64,000 bases of DNA from Allobosea sp. AAP35 (lineage in GTDB: Bacteria > Pseudomonadota > Alphaproteobacteria > Rhizobiales > Beijerinckiaceae): NCBI RefSeq assembly GCF_001295925.1, contig NZ_LJHQ01000037.1, positions 1-64,000 of the forward strand, given 5' to 3'. A program made the translations under genes and the position numbers. Every line of letters begins with the position of its first letter. The first letter of the stretch is position 1. Below are positions 16,985-23,919 of the stretch, one piece after another. The notes beneath the pieces are model-generated. The model saw only the letters and a program-made list of their open reading frames with translations, ran no database searches and was not told the DNA's origin.

Positions 16985-17787
16985 ACGGTCAAAACCGCCG
17001 AGGTCAGGAGTTGCGTATAGGCGTGGTGGGGATCGTCCAGCACCTGGTCGGTCAGCCCCTGCTCGACGACATGCCCGTCCTTCATCACCATCAGCCGATC
17101 GGTCAGCAGGCGCGCCACCGCGAGGTCATGGGTGACGATGATCGCGGCCAGCCCGAGATCGCGCACCAGCACGCGCAGCAGGTCGAGCAGCTTGGCCTGG
17201 ACCGAGACGTCGAGCCCGCCGGTCGGCTCGTCCATGAAGACAAGCCGAGGCTCGGAGACCAGCACGCGGGCGATCTGGAGGCGCTGCTGCATGCCGCCGG
17301 AGAACTGGCGCGGCCGGTCGTCGATGCGCGCGCCAGCGATCTCGACGCGGGAGAGCCAGTCGAGCGCGCGCTCGCGGATCGCGCCGTAGTGCCGGTCGCC
17401 GCGATCCATCAGGCGCTCGCCGACATTGCCGCCGGCCGAAACGTCCATGCGCAGCCCGTCGCGCGGGTTCTGGTGGACGATGCCCCAGGCCGTGCGCATC
17501 AGCCGGCGGCGCTCCTGCTCCGGCACCGAATAGATGTCGAGCGGTTCCGGACCGCCGCGGAACAGGACCTCGCCCTCATCGGGCTGGTCGATTCCGGCAA
17601 GGCAGCGCAGCAGGGTCGACTTGCCGGAGCCGGATTCGCCGACGATGCCGAGCACCTCACCCGGCCAAAGATCAAAGGAGACGTCCTTGCAGCCGATGCG
17701 CTCGCCATAGAAGCGCGAGACGCCGGTGACGGAGAGAAGTGGGGCAGGATCGTAGGCGGTTTCGGGGAAGGTGGCGTGGGTGGTCAT
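16981..17787 (-). CDS. phnK: C-P lyase complex ATP-binding protein PhnK
   Basis: PhnK is an ABC-type ATPase that docks on PhnJ in the C-P lyase complex. The 268-residue product has Walker A GESGSGKST, a Q-loop in GIVHQNPRDGLRM, the signature FSGGMQQRLQIAR and Walker B LVFMDEPTGGLDVS. It resembles the dipeptide-transporter ATPases, as all PhnK proteins do, but the context settles the identity. Its ATG overlaps the phnJ stop and its stop overlaps the start of the small ORF. Confidence 0.96.
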   Translation of the reverse strand: MTTHATFPETAYDPAPLLSVTGVSRFYGERIGCKDVSFDLWPGEVLGIVGESGSGKSTLLRCLAGIDQPDEGEVLFRGGPEPLDIYSVPEQERRRLMRTAWGIVHQNPRDGLRMDVSAGGNVGERLMDRGDRHYGAIRERALDWLSRVEIAGARIDDRPRQFSGGMQQRLQIARVLVSEPRLVFMDEPTGGLDVSVQAKLLDLLRVLVRDLGLAAIIVTHDLAVARLLTDRLMVMKDGHVVEQGLTDQVLDDPHHAYTQLLTSAVLTV

Positions 17788-18848
17788 GATTTCGCTCCCG
17801 CTTCCACCTTCGCGTCGTCATCCCGGGCGGAGCGAAGCGCAGACCCGGGATCCATGCCTGAGCCTTGCTCGGTGGGGTTCCGGAATGGATCCCGGGTCTC
17901 CCTGCGGTCGCCCGGGATGACGGCGGAGGGAGAAGGATCGACCAGACCGCTCGTCGCCGCATCGCCCAGCATCGTGCCGCGATGACCCTGCGCCCGCCGC
18001 GTCTCGCAATGATGGCTGTCGGAGCAGACGAACATGCGCGCGCCCTGGTCGTCGATCACGACCTCGTCGAGATAGCTGTCGGTCGCGGCGCAGAGCGCGC
18101 AGGGTGCGCTCCAGCTCTGGATGCGGAAGGGATGGTCCTCGAAATCGAGGCTGCGCACGCTGGTATGCGGCGGCAACGCATAGATGCGCTTCTCGCGGCC
18201 GGCGCCGAAGAGCTGCAGCGCCGGCGACATGTGCATCTTGGGATTGTCGAATTTCGGAATGGGGGATGGCGCCATGATGTAGCGGCCGTTGATCATGACC
18301 GGGTAATCATAGGTCGTCGTCACCTCGCCGAAGCGGGCGATGTTCTCGTAGAGCTTGACCTGCATCAGGCCGTATTCGGCCCAGGCGTGCATCTTCCGGG
18401 TCTCGGCCTCGCGCGGCTCGAGCTTGCGCAGCGGCTCGGGCTGGGGGACCTGGTAGACCATGATCTGGCCCGCACGCAGCGGCGCCTCCGGGATGCGGTG
18501 CCGAGTCTGGATGATCGTCGCCTCGGCGGTCGCTTCCGTGGTGCGGGCGTCGGCGGTCTTCTCGAAGAAGCGGCGGATCGAGACCGCGTTGGTGGTGTCG
18601 TCGGCGCCCTGGTCGATGACCTTCAGCGTGTCGTCGGGTCCGATGATCGCCGCCGTGACCTGAATGCCGCCGGTGCCCCAGCCGCGGGCGAGCGGCATTT
18701 CGCGCGAGCCGAACGGCACCTGATAGCCGGGCACGGCCACGGCCTTGAGCAAGGCGCGGCGGATCATCCGCTTCGTCTGCTCGTCGAGATAGGCGTAGTT
18801 GTAGGCGGGGCTGGCGTCGTCTGCCGGCCAAGTCTGCTGAGCGTTCAT
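17784..18848 (-). CDS. phnJ: Alpha-D-ribose 1-methylphosphonate 5-phosphate C-P lyase PhnJ
   Basis: PhnJ is the radical-SAM enzyme that breaks the carbon-phosphorus bond, releasing methane from methylphosphonate and a ribose cyclic phosphate. The 354-residue product shows the cysteine pattern C250-X2-C253-X21-C275-X5-C281, which supplies the iron-sulfur ligands and the catalytic thiol. The probable glycyl-radical site lies in VPGYQVPFGSREMP. It is longer than typical PhnJ because residues 310-344 are the translation of a 105-bp palindromic element (17817-17921). All core motifs precede this tail, so activity is probably kept. Its ends overlap phnI and phnK. Confidence 0.97.
   Translation of the reverse strand: MNAQQTWPADDASPAYNYAYLDEQTKRMIRRALLKAVAVPGYQVPFGSREMPLARGWGTGGIQVTAAIIGPDDTLKVIDQGADDTTNAVSIRRFFEKTADARTTEATAEATIIQTRHRIPEAPLRAGQIMVYQVPQPEPLRKLEPREAETRKMHAWAEYGLMQVKLYENIARFGEVTTTYDYPVMINGRYIMAPSPIPKFDNPKMHMSPALQLFGAGREKRIYALPPHTSVRSLDFEDHPFRIQSWSAPCALCAATDSYLDEVVIDDQGARMFVCSDSHHCETRRAQGHRGTMLGDAATSGLVDPSPSAVIPGDRRETRDPFRNPTEQGSGMDPGSALRSARDDDAKVEAGAKS
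17817..17921. repeat. Double-hairpin palindromic element inside phnJ
   Basis: The outer arms gtcatcccgggc (17817-17828) and gcccgggatgac (17910-17921) are perfect inverted repeats. The inner arms gacccgggatccat (17842-17855) and atggatcccgggtc (17885-17898) are also perfect. The 105 bases equal 35 codons and are open in the phnJ frame. The architecture matches the intergenic elements at 21947, 30853 and 49402. Confidence 0.9.
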
Positions 18849-20029
18849 TCCGCTGCCTCCGGCAGAGCTTCGGTTTCATTCGCCAGGCGCTCGGCCCGCT
18901 CCTTGCGGATGCGGCGGATCAGTTCGAGCTCGCCTTGGAAATCAACGTAATGGGGCAGCTTGAGATGTTCGACGAAGCCGGCCGCCTCGACATTGTCGGA
19001 GTGATAGAGGACGAATTCGTCCTGCTGCGCCGGGTACTGCGCCGCCTCGCCGAACTCGCGGCATTTCAGCGCCCGGTCGACCAAGGACATCGACATCGCC
19101 TTGCGCTCGCTGTGGCCGAAGGCCAGGCCGTAGCCGCGGGTGAACTGCGGCGGGACATCCTTCGAGCCGGCGAACTGGTTGACCATCTGGCATTCGGTCA
19201 GGGTGATCTCGCCGAGATCGACCGCGAAGCCGAGTTCCTCGGGCACGAACTCGACCGAAACCTCGCCGACGCGGATCTCGCCCACGAAGGGGTGGCTGTT
19301 GCCGAAGCCGCGCTGCACCGAATAGCCGAGGCCGAGCAGAAAACCCTCGTCGCCGCGCGCCATCGCCTGCAGCCGGACATCGCGATCGGCCGGGAAGGAG
19401 ACCGGCTCGCGGGTGAGGTCGAAGGGGCGGGGGTCACCCTCGGGTGCGATCTCCGGCTCCATCAGCCCCTCGGCGCCAAGGATGTCGGGGACGCGGGGCA
19501 TGTGGGAATCAAGGGGTTTCGCGTCATGCTCGGGCTTGACCCGAGCATCTCCTGCCGCGTTCGCGCCAGATGCGCCGTCTTGTCCTGATATGGTCGGGTC
19601 AGGCCCGACCATGACGCTCTCGTTGTCCATCAGCGCGAAATCGAACAGCCGGTGCGTGTAGTCATAGGTCGGCCCCAGCACCTGCCCGCCCGGCAGATCC
19701 TTGTAGGTCGCCGAGACGCGGCGGCGGATCGCCATCCGGGCTGTATCGATCGGCTCGGACGATCCGAAGCGCGGCAGCGTCGTGCGGTAGGCGCGCATCA
19801 GGAAGGCGGCCTCGATGACGTCGCCCTGCGCCTGCTTGAGCGCCAGCGCCGCAAGATCGGCATCGTAAAGCGAGCCTTCGTTCATGACGCGGGCACAGGC
19901 GAGGCCCTGCTGCTCGCGGATTTGCGCGACCGAGATTTCCGGCACGGCCGCGTCGCCACGGCGGGCCTCCGCGACCAGATCATGCGTGGCGAGGATGGCG
20001 GCCTCGCCGCCCTTGACGGCTACATACAT
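18845..20029 (-). CDS. phnI: C-P lyase core subunit PhnI with a repeat-derived insert
   Basis: PhnI, with PhnG, H and L, displaces adenine from ATP with the phosphonate to form ribose 1-phosphonate 5-triphosphate. The 394-residue product has the family segments GPTYDYTHRLFDFALMDNE, VQRGFGNSHPFVGEIRVG, LGEITLTECQMVNQF and the C-terminal YHSDNVEAAGFVEHLKLPHY. Residues 138-170 are the translation of a palindromic element at 19521-19617, which explains most of the excess over the roughly 354-residue E. coli protein. The insert lies in a variable linker before PRVPDILGAEGLMEPE. Both ends overlap neighbouring phn genes. Confidence 0.96.
   Translation of the reverse strand: MYVAVKGGEAAILATHDLVAEARRGDAAVPEISVAQIREQQGLACARVMNEGSLYDADLAALALKQAQGDVIEAAFLMRAYRTTLPRFGSSEPIDTARMAIRRRVSATYKDLPGGQVLGPTYDYTHRLFDFALMDNESVMVGPDPTISGQDGASGANAAGDARVKPEHDAKPLDSHMPRVPDILGAEGLMEPEIAPEGDPRPFDLTREPVSFPADRDVRLQAMARGDEGFLLGLGYSVQRGFGNSHPFVGEIRVGEVSVEFVPEELGFAVDLGEITLTECQMVNQFAGSKDVPPQFTRGYGLAFGHSERKAMSMSLVDRALKCREFGEAAQYPAQQDEFVLYHSDNVEAAGFVEHLKLPHYVDFQGELELIRRIRKERAERLANETEALPEAAE
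19521..19617. repeat. Double-hairpin palindromic element inside phnI
   Basis: The outer arms gcgtcatgctcgggc (19521-19535) and gcccgaccatgacgc (19603-19617) are inverted repeats with one mismatch. Each half also folds on itself: atgctcggg pairs with cccgagcat, and atggtcggg with cccgaccat. The element carries no stop codon in the phnI frame. It belongs to the same group as the gtcatgctcggg elements at 33088, 52566 and 53575. Confidence 0.9.
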
Positions 20030-20631
20030 CAGATGGCCTCCCCGATCCGGGTCGAGCGCGGCAGCCCGAAAACGGCGTCGCCATGGCTGAGCAGGAGATC
20101 GACGCCGAGCGGATAGGCGTCATTGTTGGCGGCGACCTCGGCCCAGAAGCCAGGGCGCAGGCCGGCGGGCGAGATGAGGCGCGAGTTGGCGATGCCCGGA
20201 CCCGTCAGCGTCACCGCTTCATCGCCGTCGAGCCCGGTGCACTGCACGATGACGGTGGTCGAGCGGTCGGGGAACTGGTCGTTGCCAGGGTTGAAATCAG
20301 CGAGCAGGGGTGCGCTCGAGGCGCCGTCGATGACGGCGAAGGCGGCAAGGCCGGGCTCGGAAACGAGGGCGGCGCCGCAGTGGAAGCGCAGCCAGGCGCC
20401 GGCCACGTCGTCGCGCAAGCCCGGCGGCAGCCAGATCGGTGTCTCGTAATCGGCGAGCGTCAGCAGGGCGGTTGCGGTCGCCGCATGCAGGCCGTCGGGC
20501 GGCGCGATGCCGCCAGTGACGACCTGCCGCGTGCCGGGCTCGGACAGGGCGGCGAGCAGCGCGCGGAAGGCGCTCTGCGACTGGAAGACCGGGTCGGTGA
20601 AGCCCGCGCCGATGAGGGGGTTCGTGGTCAT
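20029..20631 (-). CDS. phnH: C-P lyase core subunit PhnH
   Basis: PhnH is part of the PhnGHIJ core and is needed for transfer of the phnI-catalysed intermediate. The 200-residue product carries the family features GFTDPVFQSQSAFRALLAAL near the N-terminus, LTLADYETPIWL in the middle and NDAYPLGVDLLLSHGD near the C-terminus. Its length is usual. The start codon shares a base with the phnG stop (TGATG), and the stop shares a base with the phnI start. Confidence 0.96.
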   Translation of the reverse strand: MTTNPLIGAGFTDPVFQSQSAFRALLAALSEPGTRQVVTGGIAPPDGLHAATATALLTLADYETPIWLPPGLRDDVAGAWLRFHCGAALVSEPGLAAFAVIDGASSAPLLADFNPGNDQFPDRSTTVIVQCTGLDGDEAVTLTGPGIANSRLISPAGLRPGFWAEVAANNDAYPLGVDLLLSHGDAVFGLPRSTRIGEAI

Positions 20632-21071
20632 CAGGCGCCCCGTACCAGTGTGAAGAAATCGACCTTGGTCGCGGCGGCCTTGCGCGAGGCGAGGTCGCGG
20701 GCTGTCGCCTGGCGGGCAGCGAGCGCGCCGACGGCCTGGTGCAGCGCCGAGCCCGGGGCTTGCGCCTGCAACCGCGCATCGAGGATCGCGGCGAGGCGCG
20801 CCTTCCGGGCGTCACGGCCCAGCGCATAGGAGAAGCCCATCAACCCGTCGGCGAGCCGCACGACGCAGCGCGTCACCGTGGCTTCGCCGAGATTGAAGCG
20901 GCGGCCGGCGCCGCCGGCGCGGCCCTCGACCATCACGGTCCCGATCTCGGGGGCCTTCAGCACCTCGTGCTCGGGCAGATCAGGCCCCAGCAGGGCCGCG
21001 ATCTCGGCACGGGAGGCGCGGGACAAAACCGCCATCCAGCCTTGCCTCTCGGATTTCTCTGCCGTCATCAT
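20631..21071 (-). CDS. phnG: C-P lyase core subunit PhnG
   Basis: PhnG is the small subunit of the PhnGHIJ core. The 146-residue product begins near RQGWMAVLSRASRAEIAALL and has GRAGGAGRRFNLGEATVTRC and the C-terminal TKVDFFTLVRGA, all family hallmarks. Two consecutive ATG codons could serve as start. It is the first gene of the operon that runs to 13508 and is divergent from phnF, with a probable PhnF-controlled promoter in the 70-base gap. Confidence 0.95.
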   Translation of the reverse strand: MMTAEKSERQGWMAVLSRASRAEIAALLGPDLPEHEVLKAPEIGTVMVEGRAGGAGRRFNLGEATVTRCVVRLADGLMGFSYALGRDARKARLAAILDARLQAQAPGSALHQAVGALAARQATARDLASRKAAATKVDFFTLVRGA

Positions 21072-21097
21072 CGTCCGCCGTCTGGTGGTTCTTGAAT

Positions 21098-21105
21098 GTC
21101 TAGAC
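21098..21105. promoter_or_regulatory. PhnF operator candidate 1
   Basis: GTCTAGAC is a perfect 8-bp palindrome within aatgtctagactat. It resembles the GGTCTATACC core reported for PhnF-type GntR regulators. It lies just downstream of the putative phnG -10, near its transcription start, where a bound repressor would block phnG. Confidence 0.5.
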
Positions 21106-21106
21106 T

Positions 21107-21135
21107 ATAATAGCTGAGCTGCGACGAAAGGTCTA
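21107..21135 (-). promoter_or_regulatory. Probable promoter of the phnGHIJK operon
   Basis: On the minus strand TAGACC (21130-21135) and TATTAT (21107-21112) are spaced by 17 bases and lie upstream of phnG. The -35 is covered by operator candidate 2 and the start region by operator candidate 1. On the plus strand a TATAAT at 21106-21111 could serve phnF, but I see no good -35 for it. Confidence 0.5.
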
Positions 21136-21139
21136 TACA
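21130..21139. promoter_or_regulatory. PhnF operator candidate 2
   Basis: GGTCTATACA agrees with nine of ten central positions of the GGTCTATACC-like site known for PhnF proteins. Its centre lies 33 bp (about three helical turns) from that of candidate 1. It covers the putative phnG -35 and precedes the phnF start. Confidence 0.5.
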
Positions 21140-21141
21140 TT

Positions 21142-21924
21142 TTGCATGACGCTTTGGTGACTGATGTGAAGGCCATGCGCGATGTCGCGCCGGAGGCAGG
21201 ATCTGCCGAGCCCGGCACGGCGTGGCGCCGGATCGCCGATGAACTGGCCGCAGCGATCGCTGGCGGCGCCTATGCGGCAGGCGATACGCTGCCGGCGGCG
21301 ACCGTGCTGGCGGACCAGCATGGCGTGCATCGCCACACGGTGCGGCAGGCGTTTCGGCATCTGGCGGAGCAGGGGCTGGTCACGGTGTCGCGCGGGCGCG
21401 GCACGCAGGTCAGCGCGCGGCGCGTTCCATATCCGCTCGGGCGGCGGGTCAGCTTGCGGGCCAATCTCGGCCGCATCGGGCTCGTCGGATCGGGCAGCAT
21501 CCTGTCGCAGCAGCAGATCGTGGGCGAACCGGAGACCTGCGCGGCGCTGGGGCTGGAGCCGGGCGCGGCGCTGTGGCGGCTTGAAAGTCTGAGCCGCGCC
21601 GACGGCACGCCGATGGGCACCGGCACGCATTGGCTTTCGGTGGCGCGGTTTCCGGGCTTCGACGCGGCCTATCGCGAAGCCGAGGGATCGATGACGGCGG
21701 CGCTGAAGGCCTATGGCATCGCCGATTATGTTCGCCTCTCGACGCGGCTGACAGCGCGGCTTGCCAGCGAGCGGGAGGCGGATCTCCTGCACATCGAGCC
21801 CGGGGCAGCCGTGATGGTGTCGCTGGCGGTCGATGCACTGCCGGACCTGACGCCGATCCATCTCGTCAGCAGCGTCTTTGCCGGCGAGCGCATGGAGATG
21901 GTGGTCGAGCCGTTCGCGGAGTGA
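21142..21924 (+). CDS. phnF: PhnF, GntR/HutC-family regulator of phosphonate genes
   Basis: The product has an N-terminal winged helix (about residues 27-90, with VLADQHGVHRHTVRQAFRHL) and a C-terminal UTRA effector domain (about 105-255). It matches PhnF, which represses phn genes until a phosphonate or related ligand binds. The start is uncertain. The TTG at 21142 gives 260 residues, while GTG codons at 21157 and 21166 or the ATG at 21175 give shorter versions with the same domains. It diverges from phnG, and paired palindromes lie in the shared 70-base gap, consistent with control of both directions. Confidence 0.92.
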   Translation: MHDALVTDVKAMRDVAPEAGSAEPGTAWRRIADELAAAIAGGAYAAGDTLPAATVLADQHGVHRHTVRQAFRHLAEQGLVTVSRGRGTQVSARRVPYPLGRRVSLRANLGRIGLVGSGSILSQQQIVGEPETCAALGLEPGAALWRLESLSRADGTPMGTGTHWLSVARFPGFDAAYREAEGSMTAALKAYGIADYVRLSTRLTARLASEREADLLHIEPGAAVMVSLAVDALPDLTPIHLVSSVFAGERMEMVVEPFAE

Positions 21925-21946
21925 AGTAGGTGTAGGGCGAGCCTCC

Positions 21947-22099
21947 TGTCATTCCGGGGCGGCCCGCAGGGCAGAACCCGGAATCCACGACCGGGTTGAA
22001 TGTCATGACGCGACGGCCGCCATGTCGGAGCGCCGGCCCGGGCGATCTTACCCTGTCATGGGTTCCGGGTTCTTTGCTTTGCAAAGCCCCAGAATGACA
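21947..22099. repeat. Palindromic element between convergent phnF and phnE
   Basis: The ends tgtcattccggggc (21947-21960) and gccccagaatgaca (22086-22099) are inverted repeats with one mismatch. At 153 bp it is the longest copy seen. It fills most of the 187-base gap between the convergent stops of phnF and the second phnE, where its stems could act as a bidirectional terminator. Confidence 0.85.
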
Positions 22100-22111
22100 C
22101 GCGTCGATGCG

Positions 22112-22966
22112 TCAGATGGCGCGCTTGCCGATAATCGCGAAGCGCAGCTTGGCCGAGATGAAATCGATCGCGGTGACGGCCGCCAAGATCAGCAGGATCA
22201 GGAAGGAGACCTGCTGCCATTCGAGCGTGCGGATGGTCTCGGCGAGGTAGAGGCCGATGCCGCCGGCGCCGACGATGCCGATGATGGTCGAGGAACGGGT
22301 GTTGGATTCGATGTAGTAGAGCACCTGGCTCGCGATCACCGGCAGCACCTGGGGGATCAGGCCGAAGCGGATCTCGTGGAGCTTGTTGCCGCCCATCGAG
22401 GTGACGCCCTCGACCGGCTTGCGGTCGGCGGATTCGATGGCTTCCGAATAGAGCTTGCCGAAGGCGCCGAGATCGCTGGTCATGATCGCGAGCATGCCGG
22501 CGAAAGGGCCCAGGCCCACGACATTGACCCAGATCAGCGCCCAGATCAGCGCATCGACCCCGCGCACCGTGTCCATCGAGCGGCGCGCGAAGAAATGGAC
22601 GACGCGGTTGGCGACGACGTTCTTGGCGGCGAGGAAGCCAAGCGGGAAGGCCAGGATTGCCGCCAGGATCGTGCCGAGGAAGGCGATCGCGATGGTCTCG
22701 AACAAGGCCTTGATGAACAGGATGGCGCGCGCGAACGAGCCTGGATCGGGCGGCAGCATCAAAACAACGAAGGTGCCGAGATTGCCGAAGCCGGCGATCA
22801 GGCGCCAGAACGAGACTTCAAGTGTCGAAAGCCCGTGGAGAAACAGGCCGACGAGGCCGAGCACGACCGCAATCGTCGTCAGGCGGGTCCGCAGCGAACC
22901 GTCGATCGCCGCCTTGTGCCGTTCGACCAGCGCGGACTGCTCTGTGGGGGAGAGGACGAGGCTCAT
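22112..22966 (-). CDS. phnE: Phosphonate ABC transporter permease PhnE (second copy)
   Basis: This 284-residue inner-membrane permease has several hydrophobic helices and the permease loop GGNKLHEIRFGLIPQVLPVIA, with the later GIVGAGGIGLYLAETIRTLE that contacts the ATPase. I placed the start at MSLVLSPTEQ because that ATG overlaps the stop of the preceding phnE in an ATGA arrangement. The frame continues upstream, but only as shadow sequence of that gene. Paired phnE genes are common and probably form a heterodimeric channel with PhnC and PhnD. Confidence 0.95.
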   Translation of the reverse strand: MSLVLSPTEQSALVERHKAAIDGSLRTRLTTIAVVLGLVGLFLHGLSTLEVSFWRLIAGFGNLGTFVVLMLPPDPGSFARAILFIKALFETIAIAFLGTILAAILAFPLGFLAAKNVVANRVVHFFARRSMDTVRGVDALIWALIWVNVVGLGPFAGMLAIMTSDLGAFGKLYSEAIESADRKPVEGVTSMGGNKLHEIRFGLIPQVLPVIASQVLYYIESNTRSSTIIGIVGAGGIGLYLAETIRTLEWQQVSFLILLILAAVTAIDFISAKLRFAIIGKRAI

Positions 22967-23844
22967 TTGCCTTGCTCCAGGCTCAGCAGCGCATGGCGCA
23001 GGCGCTCGGTGCCGTAATCGATCAGCATCACGGTGACGATGATCAGCAACAGGATGGCGCTGACGTCGGTGAAGTAGAATTTGCGGATGGCCTCGATCAG
23101 ATCCTGGCCGATGCCGCCGGCGCCGACGAAGCCCATGATCGAGGCGCCGCGCACATTGATCTCGAAGCGCAGCAGCGAGTAGCTGGCGAAGTTCGACAGA
23201 ACCTGCGGGACGACGGCATAGCGGATGACCTGCCACCAGCCCGCGCCGGTCGCGGTCAGGCCGTCGACCGGCTTCATGTCGATGTTCTCGACGACCTCCG
23301 AGAACAGCTTGCCCATGGCGCCGGTGGTGTGGATCGCGATGGCGAGCACGCCCGGCAGGGGGCCGAGGCCGAAGGCGATGACGAAGATCAGTGCGAAGAC
23401 GAGTTCCGGCACCGTGCGGCAGAATTCGAGATAGCGCTTGGTGGCAAACCGCAGCCAACCCCTGGCGCCGAGGTTGGCGGCCGCGACGAAGCAGAGCAGG
23501 AAGCCGCCGACGACGCCGATGATCGTGCCGGTATAGGCGATCAGGACTGTCTGCCAGAGCAGCTTCAGCCAGCCATTCAGGCCCCAGAACCACTCGGCCA
23601 CGTCGGCACCGAACGTCGCGAAGCGCAGCGTCGGCATCGTATCGACGATGTATTTGGGGAAACGCCAGACGTTCTCGAAGAACTTGATCGGGTTGGCTTC
23701 CGAGCCGATCGCCGCCGCGATCACGCAGGCGACGAAGATCGCGCCACCTATCAGTGTCTGCCGGCGCTTCACCGCCATCTCACGCCGATAGAGATCGGCA
23801 TGGGCGAGGAGCGCCGGATCGTTACGGTCGATCGCGAGAGTCAT
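22963..23844 (-). CDS. phnE: Phosphonate ABC transporter permease PhnE (first copy)
   Basis: The 293-residue membrane protein has a long N-terminal cytoplasmic segment, a first helix near residues 29-46 and a typical permease domain with WWQVIRYAVVPQVLSNFASY and GFVGAGGIGQDLIEAIRKFY. It pairs with the following phnE for phosphonate import. The gene starts 75 bases after phnD, and a strong hairpin in that gap (23877-23905) may lower its expression relative to phnD. Confidence 0.95.
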   Translation of the reverse strand: MTLAIDRNDPALLAHADLYRREMAVKRRQTLIGGAIFVACVIAAAIGSEANPIKFFENVWRFPKYIVDTMPTLRFATFGADVAEWFWGLNGWLKLLWQTVLIAYTGTIIGVVGGFLLCFVAAANLGARGWLRFATKRYLEFCRTVPELVFALIFVIAFGLGPLPGVLAIAIHTTGAMGKLFSEVVENIDMKPVDGLTATGAGWWQVIRYAVVPQVLSNFASYSLLRFEINVRGASIMGFVGAGGIGQDLIEAIRKFYFTDVSAILLLIIVTVMLIDYGTERLRHALLSLEQGK

Positions 23845-23876
23845 GTCGGTTTGGGTCCGTCAGCCAAGACGCAGGC

Positions 23877-23905
23877 GGGCCCCTCTCGCAGCACGAGAGG
23901 GGCCC
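23877..23905 (-). promoter_or_regulatory. Perfect intercistronic hairpin after phnD
   Basis: Bases 23877-23888 (gggcccctctcg) and 23894-23905 are perfect complements, a 12-bp stem with a 5-base loop, 14 bases after the phnD stop. No T tract follows in the direction of transcription. It is therefore more likely to protect the 3' end of phnD mRNA or to attenuate phnE than to be a full terminator. Confidence 0.75.
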
Positions 23906-23919
23906 GAGCAGTTAGGCGA

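Noticed and set aside
21072-21141. A PHO box in front of phnG
   Set aside because: No pair of CTGTCAT-like half-sites with 11-base period is present in this gap. Only the PhnF-type palindromes stand out.
22967-23593. N-terminal extension of the second phnE frame
   Set aside because: The extra residues are Arg/His-rich shadow of the first phnE. The ATG at 22966 overlaps the preceding stop and starts a normal permease.
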